The notes: a model not told the origin generated them from the sequence alone. 64,000 bases of DNA from Clavibacter michiganensis subsp. tessellarius (GCF_021922985.1 NZ_CP040788.1:1798001-1862000), one strand, 5' to 3'. Numbered from the stretch's first letter, positions 30,132-38,727 are shown. Numbers and translations: made by a program.

Positions 30132-31097
30132 TCAGCCGACGGCGCGGCGACGTCGCAGGACCTCGTCGAGGTCGCCCATGCCGGGCTCCGCGTCGTCGAC
30201 GATGCCCATGCGGGAGAAGCGGCTGACCGGAGCGGTGCGCGCGGCGGGCGCGACCGGAGCGGCGGATGCGGCGGGCGCGGCCTCCTCCTCGGCGGCCAGG
30301 CGGGCGACCTCGGGCTCCATGTGCGCGCGGCGGAGCGTCTCCTCGGACGCGGCAGCGGCGCGGCGCATCTCCTCGACGGGCGACAGCGGCGTGCGCGGCG
30401 CGTTGCCGGCGCCGGGTCGCGGGCCGGGCGCCTGGGAGCGCGAGAGGTAGAGCGGCTTCGGGACGGGGACGGGGGTCCACGACTCGCCCTCCTCGCGCTC
30501 GGCCACGGGGGCCGCGGGCTGCTCGGTCGACTCGTGGAAGTCGGTGAAGCCCGTCTGCGGTCGCGGACGCGCCTCGGGCGCCTGGAGGCGGCGGGCGGCG
30601 GCGACCTGGGACATGCGCTGCAGGATCGCGAGCGAGCCCATCGTGGCGAGGGACGAGATCACGAGCAGCGTCCACGCGGCACCGCCGGCGACCTGGGCGA
30701 GCCCGGCGACGACGCCCACGAGGGCGAGCGCGAGGATCGCGGTGGCGACGAGCCGGGTGCGGCGGAGGCGCGTGGCGGCGGAGGGCGACGTTGCGGACAC
30801 GGGGGCCACTTTCGGTAGGGCGCGCTGGGCGGCGGCGTCTCGCGCGCGCGCGGCGGCTTCGGCTTCTTCGGCGGCGCGGCGGAGCGCGCGCTGCTGCTCG
30901 ACGACGCTGCGGGCGCTGGTCTCGGCCCGCACCGCGTCGGGGACCTCGGCCGTCTCGGCCAGGATCCGCAGGGTCTGCTGCAGCCGCACGGCGTTGCGCT
31001 CGGTCGCCATGTACTGGCGGCGGTGCAGCCACGTGGGCAGGAGGTAGGCGAGCCAGAGCACCGCGGAGAGCGCGATGATGATGCCGCCGGATTGCAT
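30132..31097 (-). CDS. sepX: SepX/GlpR-like divisome membrane protein
   Basis: A 321-residue protein. An N-terminal membrane helix (residues 4-23, IIIALSAVLWLAYLLPTWL) is followed by an Arg/Glu/Ala-rich coiled segment. Two adjacent membrane helices lie near 115-160, then a long Pro/Ala-rich disordered tail that ends in a conserved-looking block GIVDDAEPGMGDLDEVL. This plan and the gene neighbourhood (rimJ, galU, 5-FCL, fmdB, mscL) match actinobacterial SepX, called GlpR in corynebacteria. There it is the membrane receptor of the gephyrin-like cell-division protein Glp. Function here is inferred from architecture and synteny. Its partner gene is missing from this locus. Confidence 0.75.
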   Translation of the reverse strand: MQSGGIIIALSAVLWLAYLLPTWLHRRQYMATERNAVRLQQTLRILAETAEVPDAVRAETSARSVVEQQRALRRAAEEAEAAARARDAAAQRALPKVAPVSATSPSAATRLRRTRLVATAILALALVGVVAGLAQVAGGAAWTLLVISSLATMGSLAILQRMSQVAAARRLQAPEARPRPQTGFTDFHESTEQPAAPVAEREEGESWTPVPVPKPLYLSRSQAPGPRPGAGNAPRTPLSPVEEMRRAAAASEETLRRAHMEPEVARLAAEEEAAPAASAAPVAPAARTAPVSRFSRMGIVDDAEPGMGDLDEVLRRRRAVG

Positions 31098-31207
31098 GTC
31101 CCGAGGCTAGGAGGTCGGGGGCGCACCGCGCGGGAAGCGCGCCGCGTGTCCACCGCCGGACCGGCGCATCCGCAGGCGGGGACTGCGCGTAGCGTGGCGC
31201 CCGCGGA

Positions 31208-31876
31208 TCAGATGCGGCGCTGCACGGCGAGCGGTGCCGCGGCCGCCTGGACGTCGGCCTCGGGCACGCGCGACCACTCCGGATCCACGCCGCCCTGCTT
31301 CCACCGGTCGAGCACGCTGGTGGACAGCTCCTCCACGACGAGACCGAAGCAGAAGTGGTCGCGCCAGTCGCCGTTGATGTGGATGTAGCGGCGGCGCAGC
31401 CCCTCGTACCGGAAGCCGAGCTTCTGCACGACGCGGAGGCTGGGGGCGTTCTCGGGGCGGATGCAGATCTCCATCCGGTGGAGCCCCAGCGTGGTGAAGC
31501 AGTGGTCGGTGGCGAGCGCGACGGCCGTGGGCGTCACGTTCCGGCCGGCGAAGTCCTGGCCGACCCAGTAGCCGATGGTCGCGCTGGACAGCGAGCCGTA
31601 CGCGATGGACGACACGTTGAGCTGCCCGGCGAACTCGTCGTCGTACTCGATCACGAGGGGCACGCCGAGCCCGGCGCGCGCGTTGGCCTGGAGCGACCGG
31701 ATGCTCGCGCGGGTGTCGAACGCCATGGGCGCGTACGGGCTGGTCGCCTCCCACTTGCGGAGCCACGATCGGTTGTCGAGCAGCGAGCGCTCGAGGGCCC
31801 GCGAGTCGCGGAGCCGGATGGGGCGGACGGAGATGCGCCCGTCCCGCATGGTGGGTACGGTCTGCGGCACGTCCAT
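31208..31876 (-). CDS. GNAT acetyltransferase, RimJ/RimL type
   Basis: A 222-residue acetyltransferase. Recognisable elements are RDSRALERSLLDNRSWLRKWEA near the N-terminus, GYWVGQDFAGRNVTPTAV (acetyl-CoA pyrophosphate loop with Q/RxxGx-like residues) and LHRMEICIRPENAPSLRVVQKLGFRYEGLRRRYI, typical of RimJ-type protein N-terminal or side-chain acetylases. It lies between sepX and galU on the same strand, the same order as the mycobacterial rimJ neighbourhood. The target protein is unknown. Confidence 0.9.
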   Translation of the reverse strand: MDVPQTVPTMRDGRISVRPIRLRDSRALERSLLDNRSWLRKWEATSPYAPMAFDTRASIRSLQANARAGLGVPLVIEYDDEFAGQLNVSSIAYGSLSSATIGYWVGQDFAGRNVTPTAVALATDHCFTTLGLHRMEICIRPENAPSLRVVQKLGFRYEGLRRRYIHINGDWRDHFCFGLVVEELSTSVLDRWKQGGVDPEWSRVPEADVQAAAAPLAVQRRI

Positions 31877-31969
31877 GAGCCTAGGCCCGACCGGGACGGG
31901 CGGGGATCCGCCCCGACGAAGCCGCGCGGAGCGGATCGAGGGAGGCGGGCCGACCGCCGGACGCGCGGA

Positions 31970-32866
31970 TCAGCGCTCGAGCGTCTTGACGAACTCGGGC
32001 AGCCACTCGCGCAGGCCCTCGCCGAGGTCCTCGTGGTCGACGCCGAGCTGCACGATGGCCTTCAGGTAGTCGAGCCGATCGCCCGTGTCGTAGCGGCGGC
32101 CGCGGAAGACGACGCCGTAGACGCCGCCGGTCCACTCGGGCGCGGCGGCCATCTTCTCGAGCGCGTCGGTGAGCTGGATCTCGCCGCCCTTGCCGGGCTC
32201 GGTCTTGTGCAGCACGTCGAAGACCTCGGGGCGCAGCACGTAGCGGCCGATGATGGCGAGGTTGGAGGGGGCGGTGCCGGCGGCCGGCTTCTCGACCATG
32301 CCGGTGATGCGCACGACGTCGTCGTCGTCCGTCTCCTCGACCGTGGCGACGCCGTAGAGGTGCGTCTGCGAGGGATCCACCTCGAGGAGCGCGACGACGG
32401 AGCAGCCGCGCTGGAGCTGGACCTCGATCATGCGGGAGAGGAGCACGTCGCGCTTGTCGATGATGTCGTCGCCGAGGAGCACGGCGAACGGCTCGCGGCC
32501 CACGTGCATCTCCGCGCGGAGCACCGCGTGGCCGAGGCCCTTGGGGTCGCCCTGGCGGACGTAGTGCATGTCGGCGAGGTCGGTGGACTCGTTGACCTTG
32601 CGGAGCTTCGCGTCGTCGCCCTTGAGCTGCAGGGTGGCCTCGAGCTCGGCGTTGCGGTCGAAGTGGTTCTCGAGGGCCGTCTTGTTGCGGCCCGTGATCA
32701 TGAGGACGTCGTGGAGGCCCGCGCCCACGGCCTCCTCCACCACGTACTGGATGGCCGGGCGGTCGACGACCGGCAGCATCTCCTTCGGCATCGCTTTCGT
32801 GGCGGGCAGGAATCGCGTCCCGAGCCCCGCCGCGGGGATGACAGCCTTCGTGATGTGGGTGACCAT
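31970..32866 (-). CDS. galU: UTP--glucose-1-phosphate uridylyltransferase
   Basis: A 298-residue nucleotidyltransferase that makes UDP-glucose for cell-wall glycans and exopolysaccharide. Motifs: IPAAGLGTRFLPATKAMPKEM (nucleotide-binding loop with catalytic Arg/Lys), MITGRNKTALENHFD, VLLGDDIID (metal-binding Asp) and VVEKPAAGTAPSNLAIIGRYVL. Full length and intact. Its start is only 40 bp from the divergent 5-formyltetrahydrofolate cyclo-ligase gene, so the promoters must overlap. Confidence 0.96.
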   Translation of the reverse strand: MVTHITKAVIPAAGLGTRFLPATKAMPKEMLPVVDRPAIQYVVEEAVGAGLHDVLMITGRNKTALENHFDRNAELEATLQLKGDDAKLRKVNESTDLADMHYVRQGDPKGLGHAVLRAEMHVGREPFAVLLGDDIIDKRDVLLSRMIEVQLQRGCSVVALLEVDPSQTHLYGVATVEETDDDDVVRITGMVEKPAAGTAPSNLAIIGRYVLRPEVFDVLHKTEPGKGGEIQLTDALEKMAAAPEWTGGVYGVVFRGRRYDTGDRLDYLKAIVQLGVDHEDLGEGLREWLPEFVKTLER

Positions 32867-32894
32867 GCGATCGAGCGTATCGAGAAAAGCTACC

Positions 32895-32900
32895 TAGACT
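32895..32900 (+). promoter_or_regulatory. -10-like hexamer of a leaderless transcript (5-FCL)
   Basis: TAGACT ends six bases before the ATG at 32907. There is no room or match for a Shine-Dalgarno within the 40-bp divergent spacer to galU. Confidence 0.45.
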
Positions 32901-32906
32901 CGACCC

Positions 32907-33482
32907 ATGCCGAGCGATGTCCCCACCGAGAAGAGGGCCCTGCGCGCCCAGCTGCGGGAGCGTCGTCGCCAGATGACCTCGACGGAGCGGGACGACGCGG
33001 CCCACGGCCTCACCAGCAGGCTGACGGAGCTCGTGGGGAACCACGACGCGCGACGCGTCGCCTGCTACCTCTCCACCGTCGACGAGCCGACCACGCGCCC
33101 GTTCCTGCAGTGGCTGCACGCGGACGGCCGCCGGGTGCTCCTGCCGGTGTCGCGCGACGACGGCCTGCTCGACTGGGTCGTCAGCGACGGCACCGAGACC
33201 GAGGGCCTGTTCGGCCTGCCGGAGCCGGTGGGCGAGCTGCTCGGGCCGATCGCCATCAACGACGTCGACCTGATCATCGTGCCGGCCGCCGCGGTCGACC
33301 AGGGCGGCATGCGCATGGGCTGGGGCCGCGGCTACTTCGACAAGACCCTCGGATCGATGGAGGCCTGCCCCCCGGTCTACGCTGTGGTGTTCGACGCCGA
33401 GTTCGTCGACGAGCTCCCGCGGGAGAAGCACGACATGCCGGTCGACGGCATCGTGACCCCGACCCTCATCCACTCCTTCTAG
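32907..33482 (+). CDS. 5-formyltetrahydrofolate cyclo-ligase
   Basis: A 191-residue enzyme that converts 5-formyl-THF to 5,10-methenyl-THF with ATP. The family signature GMRMGWGRGYFDKTL lies near residue 135 and the basic N-terminal helix KRALRAQLRERRRQM is typical. The chain ends PVDGIVTPTLIHSF. It is cytoplasmic and belongs to folate recycling. It starts a three-gene run with fmdB (6-bp gap) and mscL (28-bp gap), the order conserved in mycobacteria. Confidence 0.93.
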   Translation: MPSDVPTEKRALRAQLRERRRQMTSTERDDAAHGLTSRLTELVGNHDARRVACYLSTVDEPTTRPFLQWLHADGRRVLLPVSRDDGLLDWVVSDGTETEGLFGLPEPVGELLGPIAINDVDLIIVPAAAVDQGGMRMGWGRGYFDKTLGSMEACPPVYAVVFDAEFVDELPREKHDMPVDGIVTPTLIHSF

Positions 33483-33488
33483 GGACCC

Positions 33489-33899
33489 ATGCCCACGTAC
33501 TCCTACCGCTGCACGGTGTGCGGCAACGCCTTCGACATCGTCCAGGCGTTCACCGACGACTCCCTCACCGAGTGCCCCGTGTGCGGCGGCAAGCTCCGCA
33601 AGCTCTTCGCGGCGGTCGGCGTGAGCTTCACGGGCAGCGGCTTCTACCGCAACGACTCGCGCACCGAGGACGCGGCCAAGCGGTCGCGGTCGTCGTCCGG
33701 GTCGTCCTCGGCGAAGTCGGGCGACGCGTCGTCGTCGTCCTCCGACTCCTCGTCGTCCTCGTCGTCGTCGTCCGGATCCTCGGACTCCTCGGGCTCGTCC
33801 GGATCCGGCACGACCGGCCAGGGGTCCGGTACCGTGACCCCCAGCACCCCCTCCGGTCCCGCGTCCTCGGGCTCCGGTCCGTCCTCGCCGTCCACCTGA
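33489..33899 (+). CDS. FmdB-family zinc-ribbon protein with long serine-rich tail
   Basis: A 136-residue protein. Residues 1-45 form a zinc ribbon with two CxxC pairs (YRCTVCGNAF and ECPVCGGKL). A short conserved stretch SFTGSGFYRND follows, and then about 75 residues almost entirely of Ser, Asp, Gly and Thr. The mycobacterial homologue in the same position (Rv0991c) has been reported as a redox-regulated chaperone in which the cysteines sense oxidation and the tail is disordered. A similar role here is inference. The tail is unusually serine-rich. Confidence 0.85.
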   Translation: MPTYSYRCTVCGNAFDIVQAFTDDSLTECPVCGGKLRKLFAAVGVSFTGSGFYRNDSRTEDAAKRSRSSSGSSSAKSGDASSSSSDSSSSSSSSSGSSDSSGSSGSGTTGQGSGTVTPSTPSGPASSGSGPSSPST

Positions 33900-33927
33900 T
33901 CGGGCGGCCCGCACGACAGGAGCACCC

Positions 33928-34410
33928 GTGAAGGGCTTCAAGGAGTTCATCCTCCGCGGCAACGTCATCGACCTCGCGGTCGCCGTCGTCATCGGCGCCG
34001 CGTTCACCGCGATCGTGACGGCCATCGTCACCAACCTCATCAACCCGGTCATCGCGGCGGTCGTGAACTCGTCGTCCCTCGAGACCGCGCTGCGCGTCGA
34101 CCTGCCGACCGCGTCCGGCGAGCCGTCGCCCATCTTCTTCGGCGCGATCATCGCGGCCGTCATCAACTTCCTCATCGTCGCCGCGGTCGTCTACTTCGGC
34201 CTCGTGCTCCCGGTCAACCACCTCAAGAAGGTGGCGTTCGCCAAGCAGAAGGCCGAGGAGGAGGCGACCCCGAAGGACGTGCCGCCGACCGAGGCCGAGC
34301 TGCTCATCGAGATCCGCGACCTGCTCGCCGGCCGCCCGTCGCCCGAGGGCGCGCACACGATCCCGTCGACCGCCGGCCAGCACGCGGCCGAGCCCGGCAA
34401 GCCGGCCTAG
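33928..34410 (+). CDS. mscL: Large-conductance mechanosensitive channel MscL
   Basis: A 160-residue homopentameric channel that opens under membrane tension to release osmolytes. The N-terminal signature MKGFKEFILRGNVIDLAVAVVIG covers the amphipathic helix and first membrane segment. The second segment lies near residues 70-92. A cytoplasmic C-terminal helix (EAELLIEIRDLLAG) is present, then a short disordered extension. It starts with GTG after an ACAGGAGC Shine-Dalgarno. It is last in the 5-FCL-fmdB-mscL run and convergent with the 34451 gene. Confidence 0.95.
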   Translation: MKGFKEFILRGNVIDLAVAVVIGAAFTAIVTAIVTNLINPVIAAVVNSSSLETALRVDLPTASGEPSPIFFGAIIAAVINFLIVAAVVYFGLVLPVNHLKKVAFAKQKAEEEATPKDVPPTEAELLIEIRDLLAGRPSPEGAHTIPSTAGQHAAEPGKPA

Positions 34411-34428
34411 CCCGCCCTTCGCACGACC

Positions 34429-34489
34429 GACCGCCTCCGGCGTCGACCCGTCAGCCCCAGTGGGGCGGGCGGTCGAGCCGGAGGCGGTC
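34429..34489. terminator. Long inverted repeat between mscL and the convergent helicase operon
   Basis: GACCGCCTCCGGC (34429-34441) pairs with GCCGGAGGCGGTC (34477-34489), extended by TCGACC/GGTCGA after one bulged base. The stop codon of the 34451-34672 gene falls in the loop, so the terminator overlaps coding sequence. Probably bidirectional. Confidence 0.6.
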
Positions 34490-34672
34490 GTCGTTGGCGT
34501 CGGATGCGGCGGGCGCGTCGCCCCAGCCCTGCGGCGCGTCCTCGGCGGCGCGCACCGCCGGTGCGTGCGCGTCGGCCTGCGGCGTGGGGTCGGATCCGGG
34601 CACGGGCGGCGTCGACGCGCGACGCGACCGGCGGGCCGGGCGGCGCTCCCCCGACGCGTCGCGCTCCGGCAT
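34451..34672 (-). CDS. 73-aa hypothetical protein coupled to the helicase-nuclease gene
   Basis: A small, disordered-looking protein. It has a basic N-terminus (RRPARRSRRAS), then a Pro/Asp/Ala-rich middle, and ends DRLRLDRPPHWG. Its ATG overlaps the upstream stop by one base (TGATG), so it is probably translated by reinitiation. No family was recognised. The basic-to-acidic charge gradient could suit a nucleic-acid or protein-binding accessory, but that is speculation. Its 3' end is part of the terminator stem. Confidence 0.55.
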   Translation of the reverse strand: MPERDASGERRPARRSRRASTPPVPGSDPTPQADAHAPAVRAAEDAPQGWGDAPAASDANDDRLRLDRPPHWG

Positions 34673-37600
34673 CAATCCGCCCGGTGCGCGCCGGCCTGCA
34701 CCTGCACGGGCGCGGTGACCGGGTGCGCGTCCGAGATGGCGCCGAGGGCGGTGGCGATGCGGCGGGCGACGGCGTCCGGATCCGCGAACAGCTCGAAGGA
34801 GTGCACGCGCAGGTAGTGCCAGCCGAGGCGCTTGAGCATCTCGGGGCGCAGGCGCAGCGACTCGCGGAGGCTCGTCTGGTTGACGACCGGATCCGTCTCG
34901 ATCGCGATCGCCCGGCCGCCATAGGAGGCGACGAGGCCGAGCTTGTCGCGGTGGCCGAGGGCGGGCGCGAGGCCGAGGCCCTCGAGGCGGCGGGCGAGGT
35001 CGACGAGCATGGCGTCGCCGTCGTCCGGGATCGGGTCCTCGCGGAAGCGCGCCTCCGCCTCGGACAGGATCTGCGCGAGCGCGACGATGCCGTGCTTCAT
35101 CCGGTCCTGGTCGATGTCCGACGGCTGGAAGCAGGAGACGACCACCATCGAGCGGCGGGCGCGCGTCATGGCGACGGCGAGCAGCCGCTCCCCGCCGGGC
35201 GCCGCGAGCGAGCCGAAGTTCGACAACACGCGGCCGTGCGGGGTGCGGCCGTAGCCGACCGAGAAGATCACGCGGTCGCGGCTCTGCGCGACGCACTGCT
35301 CGAGGGTCGCGACCATGAACGGCTCGGCGCGGTCGCCGATGAAGAACTCGGTGACGTCGCTGCGCTTGGCCGCCGCGTGGAGCACGGCCTGCTGCACGCG
35401 CACGGCGTGCCGGGCGCTCGCGGTGATGACCATGAGGGACTCGCGCGGGCGGTGGCTCGCGTGGTCGAGCACCAGCTCCACGACGCGGATCACCTCGGCG
35501 TCGACGCTCTCGACCGCGCCGGTGTCCTCGTCGGGCATGCCGTGTCCGTCGGCGACGAAGTCGAGCGACAGGCTGCCGTGGCCGAGGAACGTGCCGGCCC
35601 ACGGGAGGGACTGGATGCGGCCGCCATAGAACCGGCGGTTGACGAGCTCGGCCAGGTCCTCGCCGCCGGCGCGGTAGCTGCGGGTGAGCGCGAGGGACGG
35701 CAGGAGCTCGCCGAGGCGCGCGAGGGCGGAGTCGGCGTGGCGCTCCTCGAGCGTCGAGTCGTCGTCCGCGAGCTGGGGCGTCGAGCGCTCCGGCTGCGGC
35801 ACGACCGCGATCGTGAAGGGCGACGGGGTCTGGGTGACGGGATCGCCGAAGACCACGGTCTGCTTGCCGCGCCGGATGCCGCCGAGGGCCTCCGCGAGCG
35901 TCATCGCGCCGGCGTCCACGAGGAACACGGCGTCGAACGGCATCTCGTCGGTGATCGCGGGCACCTCGTAGGGCGACGCGAGCCAGACCGGCGCGATGGT
36001 GCGGGAGAGGTGGGGCGCGGAGTGGTGGAGGGCCGCGGCGTCGACGGGGGCGGATCCGCCGAGCAGCTGACGCAGGTGGTGCGCCTCCTCGGGCCAGTCG
36101 ACCACGCCGATCTTCCACGTCTCCGCGAGCTGCCAGGCCAGGAGGCCCGCGCTCGCGGTCGCGTGCGCCTCGTCGACGAGGCGGAAGTCGGACTCGAGCC
36201 GGTCGAGCACGCTCGTGTTCGCGTTGAGGAGCGCCTTGTCGCCCGCGAGCATCTGCTCGAGCACGGACTGCCACCAGGCGAGCTCGAGCTCGGCGGCGAC
36301 GGCCTCCTGCGGCACGTGCCGGTCGGAGAGGTCGCGCAGCAGCGGGTCGAGGTCGAGGCGGCGGAGCTCGGCCAGCAGGGAGGTGCGCTCCTGCAGGTTC
36401 TGGAGCACCTCGCTGTCCTCGGCGAGCTGGGCGACCTTCTCGCGCAGCTCGTCGACGGGCAGCTCGGCGAGCGGGGTGGGGCGCGTGAGCATGCTCAGCG
36501 GCTCGTCGAGCACGCGGAGGTCGGCGGCGACCTCCTGGTAGCGGACGTGCACGTCGGAGATGCCGCGCGGGACCTCGGGGGTCGAGCCGACCGCGACGTA
36601 GCGCTGCCACAGGATCCGCTGCTTCTGGATGGCCTTGAGGCTCTCGTGCATGTCGGAGATGTGGACGCCTGGGCGCACGTACTCGCGGGCGAGCTTGCGG
36701 AGGCGACGGCGGGTGATGCTCGTCATCTCGGGGGCGTCGCGGCGGGATCCGGTGGCCGCGATGATCTCGCTGAGCGACCGGTCGAACACCACGGGCTGGA
36801 ACTTGTCGAGCGTCTCGCGCACGTCGAGCAGGAGGCGGAGGTACACGCCGAGCTCGTCGATGGAGCGGTAGGCGCGCATCCGAGTCTGGCCGATGAGCTC
36901 GTCGGCGCGCTCGAGGAGGCGCGGGAGGCCATCGGCGGAGAGGGACTTCGCGAGCTCGTGCGCGTGCGTCGCGGCGGCGCTCGTGGGGAAGGTCGCGCCG
37001 TACCAGGGCGAGTCGCCCGGGCCGTAGCGGAACTCGCCGAGGCTCGCGGCCTTGACGAGGGAGGCGGCGGCGCTCGCGCGGTCGTGCGCGATGGCCTTCA
37101 CGGCGTCGCGGGTGAGGCGCGCGGTGGTGGCCGGTGGGCTGGGGAGGAGCGCGAGGCGCGAGAGCTCGCCGAGCGCGTCGAGCACGGAGACGCCGAGGTC
37201 CGCGTCCGGGCGGCCGAGCGCGAAGCGGTAGTCGAGCAGCACGTGCCGCAGGCGCACGAGCGCGTCGTCGACCTCGGCGGTCTGCGCGGGCGCGGCCTTC
37301 TCGTTGCGGACGATGGACTGCACCACGTCGCGCTTCAGCGACTTCGGCGCGACCGCGAGGCCCGGCAGGCCCACGTCGGCGAGGCGCTGGCCGATGCCCT
37401 TGAGGGAGGAGGCGCGCGGGCTGACCACGAGCACGCGCTTGTTCTGCGCGACGAGGCAGCCGATGGAGTTGACGATGGTCTGCGTGCCGCCCGTGCCGGG
37501 CAGCGTCGTCACCACGAGCGAGTTGCCCGCGTTGATCTGCGCGATGACGTACTCCTGCTCCGGATCCGCGTCGAGCAGCAGCGTGTCGGTGACGGGCGGG

Positions 37601-38397
37601 CGCTGGTCCTGCGGGATCGGGTCGACCGGCGCGTAGGCCTCGCCCACTCCCCACTTGGCGGTGGGATTGCCGGCGATGGCGTCGATGACGAGGTGCTCGA
37701 GGTGCTCGGCGTCCTCGGCGAGCGACCGGCCCACCTCGGCGAAGGAGGAGACGACGAGGCGCGGCTGCACGGCGAACGCCGGCAGGTGCGACGTGAGGCC
37801 GCGCAGGCGGTCGATGACCGGCTGCGGCTTGAAGGCGCCGTTCTGCACGGCGAGCGCGACGAACGACTCGGCGTCGAGCGTGATCTGGAACTGCTCCTCG
37901 AGCGCCCGGGCGAGCGCCGGGTTGAGGAACGGCTGGCCCTTGAGGCGCACCTCGTAGTCGCTGCCGTGGCGGCGGATCGCGAGCGGGCGCAGCAGCACCG
38001 GCGCGCGGAACTGCTCGTCGGCGAAGCGCCACTCGGCGAGGCCGATGGCCAGGTGGATCGACTCGATGCCCCGGGCCGAGACCAGCTCGATGCCCTTCTG
38101 GGTGATCCGGTTGGCGGCCTTGCGGGCGCTGCGGAGCGCGAGCTCGTCGCGGATGAGGGACGACAGCAGCGTCGTCTTGCCCGTGATGAACTGCGCGAGC
38201 CCGCCCGGGTGCGTGGTGCTCAGCTCGATGCGGGAGCCCGGGTTGTCCACGAAGTGGAGGAGGGGCGAGGGCCCGCCGATGCCGGCCAGCTGCTCGCGCC
38301 ACTCGCGCCAGCGGGGCTCGGCCACGTTGCCGCTGCCCAGCTGCACGTCGCCGACGCGGAGGTCGTGGGGGCTGGTGCTGTTGTGGGAAGCATTCAC
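34672..38397 (-). CDS. SF1 helicase-like protein with degenerate Walker A and C-terminal Vsr/MTES-type nuclease domain
   Basis: About 1240 residues. The helicase core is recognisable, but the P-loop reads LPGTGGTQT where PGTGKTQT is expected. Codons GGC ACG GGC GGC ACG at about 37490 confirm Lys replaced by Gly. The Walker B region reads FLVDAGAM (Glu lost). The motif near GDPVTQ and the late motif VAMTRARRSMVVV (UvrD/Dna2-type VAxTRA) remain. The last 110 residues contain AIETDP, then LRPEMLKRLGWHYLRVHSFELF, the pattern of Vsr/MTES restriction-like nucleases attached to large helicases. GTG 38397 has an AGAGGA Shine-Dalgarno; a longer GTG start at 38478 adds an acidic stretch. Function is unknown; nucleic-acid processing or defence is possible. 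Confidence 0.8.
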   Translation of the reverse strand: MNASHNSTSPHDLRVGDVQLGSGNVAEPRWREWREQLAGIGGPSPLLHFVDNPGSRIELSTTHPGGLAQFITGKTTLLSSLIRDELALRSARKAANRITQKGIELVSARGIESIHLAIGLAEWRFADEQFRAPVLLRPLAIRRHGSDYEVRLKGQPFLNPALARALEEQFQITLDAESFVALAVQNGAFKPQPVIDRLRGLTSHLPAFAVQPRLVVSSFAEVGRSLAEDAEHLEHLVIDAIAGNPTAKWGVGEAYAPVDPIPQDQRPPVTDTLLLDADPEQEYVIAQINAGNSLVVTTLPGTGGTQTIVNSIGCLVAQNKRVLVVSPRASSLKGIGQRLADVGLPGLAVAPKSLKRDVVQSIVRNEKAAPAQTAEVDDALVRLRHVLLDYRFALGRPDADLGVSVLDALGELSRLALLPSPPATTARLTRDAVKAIAHDRASAAASLVKAASLGEFRYGPGDSPWYGATFPTSAAATHAHELAKSLSADGLPRLLERADELIGQTRMRAYRSIDELGVYLRLLLDVRETLDKFQPVVFDRSLSEIIAATGSRRDAPEMTSITRRRLRKLAREYVRPGVHISDMHESLKAIQKQRILWQRYVAVGSTPEVPRGISDVHVRYQEVAADLRVLDEPLSMLTRPTPLAELPVDELREKVAQLAEDSEVLQNLQERTSLLAELRRLDLDPLLRDLSDRHVPQEAVAAELELAWWQSVLEQMLAGDKALLNANTSVLDRLESDFRLVDEAHATASAGLLAWQLAETWKIGVVDWPEEAHHLRQLLGGSAPVDAAALHHSAPHLSRTIAPVWLASPYEVPAITDEMPFDAVFLVDAGAMTLAEALGGIRRGKQTVVFGDPVTQTPSPFTIAVVPQPERSTPQLADDDSTLEERHADSALARLGELLPSLALTRSYRAGGEDLAELVNRRFYGGRIQSLPWAGTFLGHGSLSLDFVADGHGMPDEDTGAVESVDAEVIRVVELVLDHASHRPRESLMVITASARHAVRVQQAVLHAAAKRSDVTEFFIGDRAEPFMVATLEQCVAQSRDRVIFSVGYGRTPHGRVLSNFGSLAAPGGERLLAVAMTRARRSMVVVSCFQPSDIDQDRMKHGIVALAQILSEAEARFREDPIPDDGDAMLVDLARRLEGLGLAPALGHRDKLGLVASYGGRAIAIETDPVVNQTSLRESLRLRPEMLKRLGWHYLRVHSFELFADPDAVARRIATALGAISDAHPVTAPVQVQAGAHRAD

Positions 38398-38655
38398 GTG
38401 GGGGTCCTCTAGAGGCTCGGCGGCGAACCCGGAGAGCAGGTCGTCGTCGTCGTCGGATCGTTCATTGGCACGCCACACCCGGCAACAGTACGACGCGGCA
38501 GGTGGGGAAACCGGCAGGCGACGCCGTGCGGGGGCGGATCCGGGAGCCGTGTCGGCTACTGGTTCGCGGGCGGGGCCGCGCCCGCCGGCCAGCCGGCCGC
38601 CCGACCCCGCGGGCCTCGGCCGGGCCGCCTCCCCTCCGCTACCATGGGCCCGTCA

Positions 38656-38727
38656 GCCTCTGTAGCTCAATGGAAGAGCAGTTCCGTCCTAAGGAAAGGG
38701 TTGGGGGTTCGAGTCCCTCCAGGGGCA
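38656..38727 (+). tRNA. tRNA-Arg (anticodon CCT)
   Basis: A 72-nt cloverleaf. The acceptor GCCTCTG pairs with CAGGGGC (one G-U). The D-arm is GCTCAATGGAAGAGC. The anticodon loop GTCCTAA has anticodon CCT, reading AGG, a rare codon here. The T-arm GGGGGTTCGAGTCCCTC is present. The first anticodon-stem pair is a G-A mismatch. CCA is not encoded. A TACCAT -10-like hexamer lies about 11 bases upstream. Confidence 0.93.

Noticed and set aside
34504..38412. A 1302-codon plus-strand open frame opposite the helicase-nuclease gene
   Set aside because: Composition (Glu/Val/Arg/His-rich, no motif) is that of an antisense shadow; the minus strand carries helicase and nuclease motifs.
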